From assembly GCA_009785545.1 (NCBI GenBank), contig WQWD01000094.1, forward strand, positions 1 through 8,390: a DNA stretch of 8,390 nucleotides, written 5' to 3'. Below, piece after piece: positions 1-5,985 of this stretch. This DNA is from Treponema sp. GTDB lineage: Bacteria; Spirochaetota; Spirochaetia; Treponematales; Breznakiellaceae. Every line of letters begins with the position of its first letter. Within the stretch, counting starts at the first letter, position 1. The notes under the pieces were generated by a model that did not search any database, was not told the origin of the DNA, and saw only the letters and a program-made list of their open reading frames with translations. The position numbers and the translations under genes were made by a program.

Positions 1-810
1 CAACCGTTTATGAAAATGTTCCGAATCGGATTTCCAGCTTTGAGGATTTAGCTTCCATGCAAATAACAGCAGATCTATGTAACGGCCTTCACGGTTTGCG
101 GCTTCTTCAAAGATGGGAGAATGCGGAAGCAGGATCGAATTCTTAAAAAAAGAAGATGCAAGATGTTCGGCAATTTCGGTTTCCCATTCAAAAATTCTGT
201 GCAGCTCTTCTTTGGAAATACCGGTGTATTGAGGCAGTAATGCAAAATTAAGAGGGATTAAAGCGAAGGCAAAATTAGCGAGCATTTCTTCTCCTTCCAG
301 TACTTTGTATTTTTCCGGAGACATTGGCGGCTTATCATACAGGAAGCTTATCAGCGCGTCATGTATTCGTGTTTGTTTTTCTTTTGTATTAAGCAGCTTG
401 TCGGCTTCTGCTACCCGATGCAAACTTTTTCGATCTTCACATTCCTCGATAGCGTTTTCAAGCGCTTTTTCGAGAACGTGCGGGTTTAAATCTGTTTTTA
501 CGATGTACCCCGTTGCCCGCTGATGAAGAGATTCTTTGGCGAATTCAAAATCCTTATGATTGGTAAGCATGATAAACACAATGCCGGGATATTCTTTGCG
601 CGAGTACTTAAGCAGATCAATTCCGCTTAGTCCGGGCATTGCTATGTCGCAAATTACCAAATCCGGACGCAGCCGCTTTAATTTTTTTTGCGCTGTGATA
701 CCGTTAGAAGCAGTGTCTTCTATTACGCAGTTGTTTTTTTTCCAGTCGATGAGATGTTTAATCCCGGAAATTACGATAGGGTCATCATCTACCAATAATA
801 TTCGGTACAC
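1..810 (-). CDS. YesN-type response regulator, N-terminal part (3' end beyond window)
   Basis: This is a 270-codon open frame running off the left edge, beginning with GTG (VYRILLVDDDPIVISGI). The receiver domain covers about residues 1-120: acidic cluster D8-D10, phospho-acceptor D55 in LVICDIAMPG, conserved Thr83 in IMLTN, and Lys105 in GYIVKT. The DFEFAKESLHQRATGY stretch is typical of YesN-like regulators, which usually end in an AraC-type helix-turn-helix; that part would lie outside the window. Residues from about 125 on (IEECEDRKSLHRVAEADKLL) start the poorly conserved middle region found in this family. The gene follows the sensor kinase after 18 bp, so the two are almost certainly co-transcribed and cognate. 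YesM/YesN pairs often control carbohydrate transporters, but no target is visible here. The usual Lys-Pro after strand 5 is Lys-Thr here. Family assignment is firm; the C-terminal HTH is inferred. Confidence 0.92.
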   Translation of the reverse strand, partial: MYRILLVDDDPIVISGIKHLIDWKKNNCVIEDTASNGITAQKKLKRLRPDLVICDIAMPGLSGIDLLKYSRKEYPGIVFIMLTNHKDFEFAKESLHQRATGYIVKTDLNPHVLEKALENAIEECEDRKSLHRVAEADKLLNTKEKQTRIHDALISFLYDKPPMSPEKYKVLEGEEMLANFAFALIPLNFALLPQYTGISKEELHRIFEWETEIAEHLASSFFKNSILLPHSPIFEEAANREGRYIDLLLFAWKLNPQSWKSDSEHFHKRL

Positions 811-817
811 TTAGCTT

Positions 818-823
818 CTCTCC
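818..823 (-). promoter_or_regulatory. Ribosome binding site deciding the GTG start of the response regulator
   Basis: Read on the minus strand, GGAGAG lies 7 bases before a GTG codon that opens the receiver frame exactly at the conserved YRILLVDDD strand. The nearby ATG at 825-823 reads ATG GAG AGA AGC TAA and stops at once, so GTG is the credible start. Confidence 0.7.
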
Positions 824-828
824 ATAAG

Positions 829-2628
829 TTAATATTCCATCTTTATTCTTGCTGTTACTTTTGTATACTCTCCCGGCTGACTTTCAAAAAATAGTCCGCA
901 GGATTCGCCGTAACGCATTTTGATTCGGTTTTCTACATTTGCAATACCAATATTGTTAAGCGAAGGATTTCCGCTGTGATTCTTCCTTGTTGCGGTTTTT
1001 ATAACAGCGAGTTGTTCCTCGCTTATCCCGGCCCCGGTATCTTCGATAGTTATGTCGAGAAAATTTTTTCCGCTTGTCTCTTCTGTGCTTGTTGCCGCAC
1101 TGAGGGTAATACTTCCGAATTTGTTAGATGGCGCAATTCCATGAAGAATGGCGTTTTCTACCAACGGCTGCAAGGTAAGTTGCGGGATACGGCAATTAAG
1201 ATAGTCTTTTGGAATTTTATTTACAACTTCAAAACTTCCCATAAAACGTAATGACATTATCTCGGTGTAATCTTCCAGAAAAAGCAGCTCTTCGGCGAGG
1301 GTAATTTTATGTACTTCCCCTGTTTTTGTGTGCCCTATGATTCCTCTTAAAAGATTTATCAAACGATTAATAATGTCGGCAATAGGTTTGTTGTTTTGGA
1401 CTTTTGCTATCCATTGAATAGAATCCAAAGTGTTATAAAGAAAATGCGGATTGATTTGAGTTTGCAGCAAAACAAATTCGGTATTTTTTTGCTCATGGTA
1501 TTGTTCTTCAATTGTTTCCAGATAACGGACAATGCTGCCTGACATTTCGTTTACCGCTTTTCCTATTCTGCCAATTTCGTCTCCGCTTTTTTCTATCTCC
1601 GGATCGTGTGAAAAATCATTTTCTTCGGATATTTTTTTAATCTTGCCGATGAGAGCGTGAATGGGTTTTGAAAAAGATGCCGACATCAAAAATCCCAGCC
1701 CCGCAGCGGTAAATAGCGATACTAAAACGGTGGCAAGCATGATGTAAAATGTTTGCCTGTCATCAAAGGCAAGGCCCGTTATATCAGCCTGATTGTATAA
1801 TGCGAAATTTTCGTTTCCCAGAGGCATCTTGTCTAGCCGGTATCTGTTTCTGCCTTGCCGAAACTTCAAAGGAAAATCACTGTTAGGTGTAATATAACCC
1901 AGGCTCCCCGGTTGAGGCTGAACAATGCGGCTGCTGTTTTGCAGCAATATTTCTCCAGTTGCCGGAATCTGTAAAAATAGCTTTGTAGGAATAGAGTAAT
2001 CACCTAAGACATTGGTAATCATATCTATTCCTGCTTCTATATAAAGGAAAGCTTCTGCGTAGGTATAGGATGAAGCTCCAACACGAAAAAGCAGGATATA
2101 ACTATCTCTGGGATTTGAGGCAGTAATAGATCTGCCAAAGCCGGCTGCCCATGACAAATCCTCCTCGATAAACTTGGCATATAGAGGCTGCCGCATTATG
2201 TTATCCACATCCATTGGAGAACCTTGCTGTCGGCCTTGAGCCTGTACAAAAATTTTTTCATGGTTAAAAAGAATCATCTTGTCAATGTACGGCCCGATTG
2301 GACTTGCTGTCAAAAAGGCATTAATTTGTTCTTGTACTCGAAGAGAGTCCAGTATTATTTCACGCTCTGACCTGTCTTGGCGCGATATCAAACGTGATAC
2401 TGATGGGTTGGATGCGTTTATTACTGCCAGCGAAAATACATTTTCCATATTTCGATCAAGACGGAAACGTGCCGCTTTCATGTATGCTTTGTCTAATTGC
2501 TCTGCTTTAAAAAATACCGCTTCCTGCAGGTTTACAAACAAAAATATATTCCCAATTACTCCGATTACAATGATATAAACTAAAACGGAAAGAGTAATTT
2601 TAAATTTTAAACTTGCATTTTTTAACAT
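829..2628 (-). CDS. YesM-type membrane sensor histidine kinase
   Basis: A 599-residue kinase. Membrane helix 1 is at about 11-33, an extracytoplasmic sensor region of about 260 residues follows (34-293), and helix 2 is at about 294-316. A HAMP-like linker spans about 317-370 (SKPIHALIGKIKKI ... GDEIGRIGKAVNEM). The His_kinase domain has its phospho-acceptor H395 in QTQINPHFLYNTLDSIQ, the N box LQPLVENAILHG (N492), the ATP-binding EDTGAGI motif (D530) and the second glycine motif NNIGIANVENRI (559-570). This order and the NPHFLYN signature define the YesM/LytS-like class; HAMP and a large extracytoplasmic domain favour YesM. The enzyme would autophosphorylate on His and pass phosphate to the downstream regulator. 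The start ATG has AAAGGA just upstream with a short 4-base spacer. The ligand is unknown; neighbouring genes do not reveal it. Length and motifs are complete with no sign of damage. Confidence 0.95.
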   Translation of the reverse strand: MLKNASLKFKITLSVLVYIIVIGVIGNIFLFVNLQEAVFFKAEQLDKAYMKAARFRLDRNMENVFSLAVINASNPSVSRLISRQDRSEREIILDSLRVQEQINAFLTASPIGPYIDKMILFNHEKIFVQAQGRQQGSPMDVDNIMRQPLYAKFIEEDLSWAAGFGRSITASNPRDSYILLFRVGASSYTYAEAFLYIEAGIDMITNVLGDYSIPTKLFLQIPATGEILLQNSSRIVQPQPGSLGYITPNSDFPLKFRQGRNRYRLDKMPLGNENFALYNQADITGLAFDDRQTFYIMLATVLVSLFTAAGLGFLMSASFSKPIHALIGKIKKISEENDFSHDPEIEKSGDEIGRIGKAVNEMSGSIVRYLETIEEQYHEQKNTEFVLLQTQINPHFLYNTLDSIQWIAKVQNNKPIADIINRLINLLRGIIGHTKTGEVHKITLAEELLFLEDYTEIMSLRFMGSFEVVNKIPKDYLNCRIPQLTLQPLVENAILHGIAPSNKFGSITLSAATSTEETSGKNFLDITIEDTGAGISEEQLAVIKTATRKNHSGNPSLNNIGIANVENRIKMRYGESCGLFFESQPGEYTKVTARIKMEY

Positions 2629-2660
2629 ATAGTCCTTTAATTTTACTTATTGTCCCCGCT

Positions 2661-2709
2661 TTTATAAAATTACAGTTTTAATCAACAACTTTTGCTTACT
2701 TTCATTATA
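2661..2709 (-). promoter_or_regulatory. Candidate promoters for the sensor kinase operon
   Basis: Two sigma70-like options are visible on the minus strand. A perfect TATAAT sits at 2709-2704, preceded by an A/T tract but no clear -35 box. A second option pairs TTGTTG (2688-2683) with TATAAA (2666-2661) over a 16-base spacer. Either would give a short leader before the ATG at 2628. The rest of the 189-bp gap holds the hairpin at 2778-2810. No start-site data; judged by eye. Confidence 0.4.
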
Positions 2710-2777
2710 GTACATTTTTTTGAAAAAGTAGTATTGAATTTGTTGTTTTTTGGTTGTTTTAATAAAATAGAGTTGGG

Positions 2778-2810
2778 GCTGTCCGAAAAGTTGGTTACTT
2801 TTCGAACAGC
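2778..2810 (-). terminator. Hairpin, probable terminator of the LysM-transglycosylase operon
   Basis: A 14-bp inverted repeat with one C/A mismatch and a 5-base loop: left arm GCTGTCCGAAAAGT, right arm ACTTTTCGAACAGC. It begins 7 bases past the transglycosylase stop. On the minus strand the bases after the stem are CCCCAACTCTATTTTATT, so the T tract is delayed and imperfect; on the plus strand ATTTTAC follows directly, but no plus-strand gene ends here. Position favours a terminator for the minus-strand operon. Confidence 0.55.
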
Positions 2811-2817
2811 ATTTTAC

Positions 2818-4854
2818 TTAATAGTAAAGCGCTTGATAAATAGCGGCTACGGCAAGCACCCTTTTTCCGTAATCTCTGGTTTCAAAAATAGGCACTGTTT
2901 CTACAAACAAATCTATTGGAAGATTATTTGTGTTAAGCCAGCGGCGTACTCGGCCCTGACCTCCGTTGTATGCCATTAAGACAAGCATTTTGTCGTAGTT
3001 AAATCTGCTCATTAAGTGGTTAAAATAAAATGAACCGATATAAATATTCAAAAAAGGGTCGGTGGAATCAACAGCGCCTCCAGGGCCCAAAAAATTGTGG
3101 CTGCCGGTACGGCGAATTCTCTCCGCCATTTCACGGGCGGTTGACGGCATAAGCTGGGTTAAACCTACGGCTCCGGCATGGGAAACAACGGCGCTTTGGA
3201 AAGCGCTTTCTGTGCGAATAAGCCCAAAAAGGAGGTAAGGAGGGATATTAAATTGGCTTGCCGCAGTTTCGGTTAATTCTTTGTAAGGTCTTGGAAACAT
3301 TATTTCCATGTCACGTCTTTCCAGAGTATAACCTTCTCTGTTAATGAATAAAGAAATCAGCCGCATAGCTTGAGGATGCATTCCGGCGGCGGCAAAAGCT
3401 TGCGCTGTTGCTCGCAATTCATAAATAGCCATTTCGTTTTCCATTGCTCTGACGAAAGGAAGAGCAAGGTTTTCAGCTCCGTATCTAAAAAAACCCAGCA
3501 AAAAATCTAATCTTGGCGAAGGCGGCGGCGGACTGTTATTTTCGCTCATTGTTGGTAAAAAGGGCAATTCTAAGCGGCGGGCGCTTTCCATACGATAATG
3601 GAGTGCCGGGATAATGATAACACCGCTTGAATCGTACGCTACTCGGGCAAAATGTAATGAGTCTAAGTAATCATGTTCAGGTCGATTCAAATCTTCCGCA
3701 GAAAGAAAACCTTCTTCAATTGCTCGGGCAGTTATCCACGCATAAGAAGATCTTGGGACATTTGCGTTTGAGTCTTTAAGCAGATTTAAAACACGATAAA
3801 TCCCTGTCCAGTTTCGTGCCGTAACAAGGCGGTTTAAAAATCTTTCCATTACACCGTTAAATGTATTTGGCCTGTACCAAAGCGGAATAAATTGTTCCAA
3901 ACGATTGATGAAATTTTCGTGAGGGCCGTTGACTGACATATCAAGAATGTACCAGACACAAGCGTCAATTTGTATTCTGTTTGGAACATCCTGATTTTTT
4001 TGGAGAGCAAGAGCTCTTTCAAAAAATGAGATTCCCTGTTGATTTAATCCTTGATTGTTTTGACCGCCGTGTCTTCGTGAAATTCTTCCGGCAAAAAAAG
4101 TAAGCCTGTAACGCAAATCATTTAAAAGATTTTCATCGATTGAAGTGTCATTTTGCGATGCCGCCTCTGAAAGTGACGCTGAAAGCTCCGCTGAAAGCGC
4201 CACTGAAAGTGAAGCTTCCCAATTTAAAAATAGATTGATGCCTTCGCTGCCCGACTGCGTAAATTGAAATGCCCTTCCCAAACTATTTATAAGGATAGGG
4301 TGTTGAATAAACAATTCTGGCAGATGAGAAGGCCATGTTCTGGCTGCGCTGTTTGATTCCATAAATCCACGAAAAAAATTCAGAGCTTCATTATGTGATA
4401 ACCTTGATATTGAGTGATGTCCGTTTATTGCGGCTAATTCTTGGTTTGTAAAAATCAATCCCTGCCTTGCGCTTTCTCTTAAAACAAAAGCCCTGGCCTC
4501 ATTAAATGAAGGAGTGTTCAGCTCATGACTCAAAAAAAATGCTAATGCTTTTTCTCTGTTTAAATTATCTGCTGTTTCAAGTGCCGCTGCCCAAAAACCA
4601 TGCGCTTCACGGCGGATAAGTGTCCTGGTTTGGGGTGTGATTTCGTTTCCACGTGACATCAGAAAGGCAAGTTCGCCTGCCGCCGCTTGTCGTATAAACT
4701 CATTGGAACTGGACAGCGCTTTTTCAAAATACGCTATCTTTTTATTTGTTTCTGTTTCCAGTAATCCAAAATAAAAATCGCTTTTTACTTGCGGGACAAC
4801 AGATGAGCATGAAAAAAATGCCAGTAGGGAAAAAAGTATTAAAGTGCGGCTCAT
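2818..4854 (-). CDS. Soluble-lytic-transglycosylase-like (SLT) lipoprotein
   Basis: A 678-residue protein predicted to cleave the glycan strands of peptidoglycan from the periplasmic face of a membrane. The N-terminus (MSRTLILFSLLAFFSCSS) is a short lipoprotein signal with Cys16 as the likely lipidated residue; the FFS-C box is loose but acceptable for spirochaetes. Residues about 25-520 are mostly helical and resemble the superhelical scaffold of Slt70-type enzymes, without a recognisable named domain. The catalytic SLT domain is at about 522-678: catalytic Glu549 in LIRTESAF, then GAVGLTQLMPSTA (561-573), LMAYNGGQGRVRRW (626-639) and ETRDYGKRV (658-666). These are the family 1 motifs, all intact. 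The start overlaps the LysM gene stop (TAATG) with AAGGA 4 bases upstream, indicating translational coupling. A four-residue tandem repeat sits at 214-229. Function is firm; membrane location is inferred. Confidence 0.93.
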   Translation of the reverse strand: MSRTLILFSLLAFFSCSSVVPQVKSDFYFGLLETETNKKIAYFEKALSSSNEFIRQAAAGELAFLMSRGNEITPQTRTLIRREAHGFWAAALETADNLNREKALAFFLSHELNTPSFNEARAFVLRESARQGLIFTNQELAAINGHHSISRLSHNEALNFFRGFMESNSAARTWPSHLPELFIQHPILINSLGRAFQFTQSGSEGINLFLNWEASLSVALSAELSASLSEAASQNDTSIDENLLNDLRYRLTFFAGRISRRHGGQNNQGLNQQGISFFERALALQKNQDVPNRIQIDACVWYILDMSVNGPHENFINRLEQFIPLWYRPNTFNGVMERFLNRLVTARNWTGIYRVLNLLKDSNANVPRSSYAWITARAIEEGFLSAEDLNRPEHDYLDSLHFARVAYDSSGVIIIPALHYRMESARRLELPFLPTMSENNSPPPPSPRLDFLLGFFRYGAENLALPFVRAMENEMAIYELRATAQAFAAAGMHPQAMRLISLFINREGYTLERRDMEIMFPRPYKELTETAASQFNIPPYLLFGLIRTESAFQSAVVSHAGAVGLTQLMPSTAREMAERIRRTGSHNFLGPGGAVDSTDPFLNIYIGSFYFNHLMSRFNYDKMLVLMAYNGGQGRVRRWLNTNNLPIDLFVETVPIFETRDYGKRVLAVAAIYQALYY
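4168..4215 (-). repeat. Four 12-bp tandem repeats inside the transglycosylase gene
   Basis: On the plus strand four adjacent units begin TGAAAG: TGAAAGTGACGC, TGAAAGCTCCGC, TGAAAGCGCCAC and TGAAAGTGAAGC. In the coding frame they give four copies of x-x-L-S (ASLS, VALS, AELS, ASLS; residues 214-229), a short amphipathic helix in the scaffold region. In-frame unit length means copy changes would keep the reading frame. Confidence 0.85.
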
Positions 4855-5852
4855 TAGTTCCTTGGTGGTAAACGAATCGTTCTACCTGAAATAATTAAAT
4901 TCGGGTTTGGGATATTATTGTGCCGTGCAATCCTTGGGTATTGCCAAGGGTCACGATAAAACGCTTCCGCAATATCCCATAGTGTGTCGCCCCATTGTAT
5001 TCTGTAGCTCACGCCTTCTCTTGGAATTACGGATGGAACATTAAAAGATCTGACAGGCGGATTACGCCCTCTTCCGGCAGGTTGTCTTGGCGGAGGCGGA
5101 GTAACAGGTGCTTGAATAACCGGTATAGGCTCTGTAACAGCAGGAGGCGGTGTAACTACAGGCTCCTCGCTGGCGGCCTCTCTGGCGGCCTCTCTAACGG
5201 GCTCATCTCTAACGGGTTCAGGGTCAGGTTCTCTAGCCGGTTCGAATCTTGGGTCATGTTCTGCCTCTGCCGCCTGCTCTGTAGCCGGAGTGTCAAAAAT
5301 AGAGCGGACAACACCGACTCCTCCCATGAGGAATAACCACGCAGCGAGGAGGCCAAGTAAAAGAAGCAAACCGAATAGAACGAAAAGCCCCACAGGTTTA
5401 CGTTTTGATTCTTTTTCCCTGATAATCCCTGCGGCATGATACAAACCTGACGGAGGCAATTCATTGGCTTCCAGTTCAAAATCCGGGAGTTCAACATCAC
5501 GGGAAGTTTCATCAATCGATTTTAAGGAAACGGTCAACACATAATGCTCGCCGCCTGTGCTTGTATCAAGATCGATGGCTTCGGCTACTATTTCTTCTTC
5601 ATCATTGGATGAAATAACCATTTCGATGGATGGTTCACCTTTTTGTTTGGGTTTGATATTTTCAACAACAAGACTGCCAATATATTGGGCATCTGCCATA
5701 GAATTGGCAATGCTTCTGTAAAGATCAATTTGAACGCTGGGTTGATTATCATGAACTGTGGTAAGAACCAACCTTTTTTTTATTACAGAATTTTCCTCTA
5801 ATAAGGGATAAAATTCACCATTGGCTATCTTGATACCAATACTTGATGTCAT
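4854..5852 (-). CDS. Membrane protein: Hsp70 substrate-binding-like domain + TM + LysM
   Basis: A 332-residue protein without a signal peptide. Residues 4-111 align by eye with the beta-sandwich substrate-binding domain of DnaK: SIGIKI/SLGIET, HDNQPSVQIDLY/EDNQSAVTIHVL, YIGSLVVENIKP/SLGQFNLDGINP, KGEPSIEMVI/RGMPQIEVTF, and a closing VLTVSLKS strand. No ATPase domain or lid is present. A basic stretch (REKESKRKP, 145-153) precedes one membrane helix at about 154-178, predicting the N-terminus inside. A Pro/Glu/Arg-rich linker (186-278) leads to a LysM domain at about 281-328 (YRIQWGDTLWDIAEAFY ... NPNLIISGRTIRLP), which binds peptidoglycan glycan chains. AAGGAG lies 8 bases before the ATG. The gene heads an operon with the lytic transglycosylase, overlapping by TAATG. 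LysM and topology are strong; the Hsp70 relation rests on remembered DnaK sequence and needs a profile search. Confidence 0.9.
   Translation of the reverse strand: MTSSIGIKIANGEFYPLLEENSVIKKRLVLTTVHDNQPSVQIDLYRSIANSMADAQYIGSLVVENIKPKQKGEPSIEMVISSNDEEEIVAEAIDLDTSTGGEHYVLTVSLKSIDETSRDVELPDFELEANELPPSGLYHAAGIIREKESKRKPVGLFVLFGLLLLLGLLAAWLFLMGGVGVVRSIFDTPATEQAAEAEHDPRFEPAREPDPEPVRDEPVREAAREAASEEPVVTPPPAVTEPIPVIQAPVTPPPPRQPAGRGRNPPVRSFNVPSVIPREGVSYRIQWGDTLWDIAEAFYRDPWQYPRIARHNNIPNPNLIISGRTIRLPPRN
5166..5219 (-). repeat. Short in-frame tandem repeats in the LysM protein linker
   Basis: Two 15-bp units (5219-5205 and 5204-5190, each containing CCCGTTAGAGA on the minus strand) are followed by two 12-bp units (5189-5178 and 5177-5166, GCCGCCAGAGAG and GCCGCCAGCGAG). 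They encode the EPVRD-EPVRE and AARE-AASE parts of the Pro/Glu/Arg linker. Unit lengths are multiples of three, so linker length could vary without breaking the frame. Confidence 0.8.
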
Positions 5853-5985
5853 TGGGTACGCTCCTTATTCTTTTTTACCATAATCCTTTTAAAACTAACC
5901 TAACTTGATAAAAAACTCAACTATATCTTACCATAATTATCGGCATTATGGTATAAAAAATCATAAAATTTACCGATAATAATAT
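5853..5985. promoter_or_regulatory. Divergent control region between LysM operon and TPR gene
   Basis: This 133-bp AT-rich gap separates two divergent genes and must hold both promoters. On the minus strand AAGGAG (5866-5861) is the LysM ribosome site, and TATAGT (5925-5920) is a possible -10. On the plus strand TTGATA (5905-5910) with TACCAT (5929-5934) at an 18-base spacer is a possible promoter for the TPR gene. The region also carries three TACCATAAT copies and an 8-bp inverted pair ATTATCGG (5936-5943) / CCGATAAT (5973-5980). Promoter boxes are weak and judged by eye. Confidence 0.5.
5929..5953. repeat. 9-bp perfect inverted repeat, candidate operator
   Basis: TACCATAAT (5929-5937) and ATTATGGTA (5945-5953) form a perfect dyad around a 7-base centre, TATCGGC. 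A third copy, TACCATAAT, lies at 5876-5884 between the LysM ribosome site and its likely promoter. The dyad overlaps the candidate plus-strand -10 box, a suitable place for a regulator. It could also form a weak AT-rich RNA hairpin. Confidence 0.6.

Noticed and set aside
305..814. Plus-strand open frames opposite the response regulator
   Set aside because: They lie antisense to a clear receiver-domain coding frame and show no protein family features.
2692..2979. Plus-strand open frame of 95 codons across the intergenic region and the transglycosylase end
   Set aside because: It runs through the hairpin and antisense to the SLT C-terminus; its protein is low-complexity with no domain or ribosome site.
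4168..4215. Possible CRISPR-like array
   Set aside because: The 12-bp units abut with no spacers and lie in frame in a coding region; no cas genes are nearby.
2818..4854. Phage endolysin or mobile-element lysis gene
   Set aside because: Lipoprotein signal, large helical scaffold and chromosomal operon context fit a housekeeping Slt-type enzyme; no phage, integrase, transposase or tRNA gene is visible in the window.
5156..5515. Minus-strand open frame of 119 codons inside the LysM gene
   Set aside because: It is another frame of the same DNA; the LysM frame has a membrane helix, LysM motifs and a good ribosome site, and this one has none.
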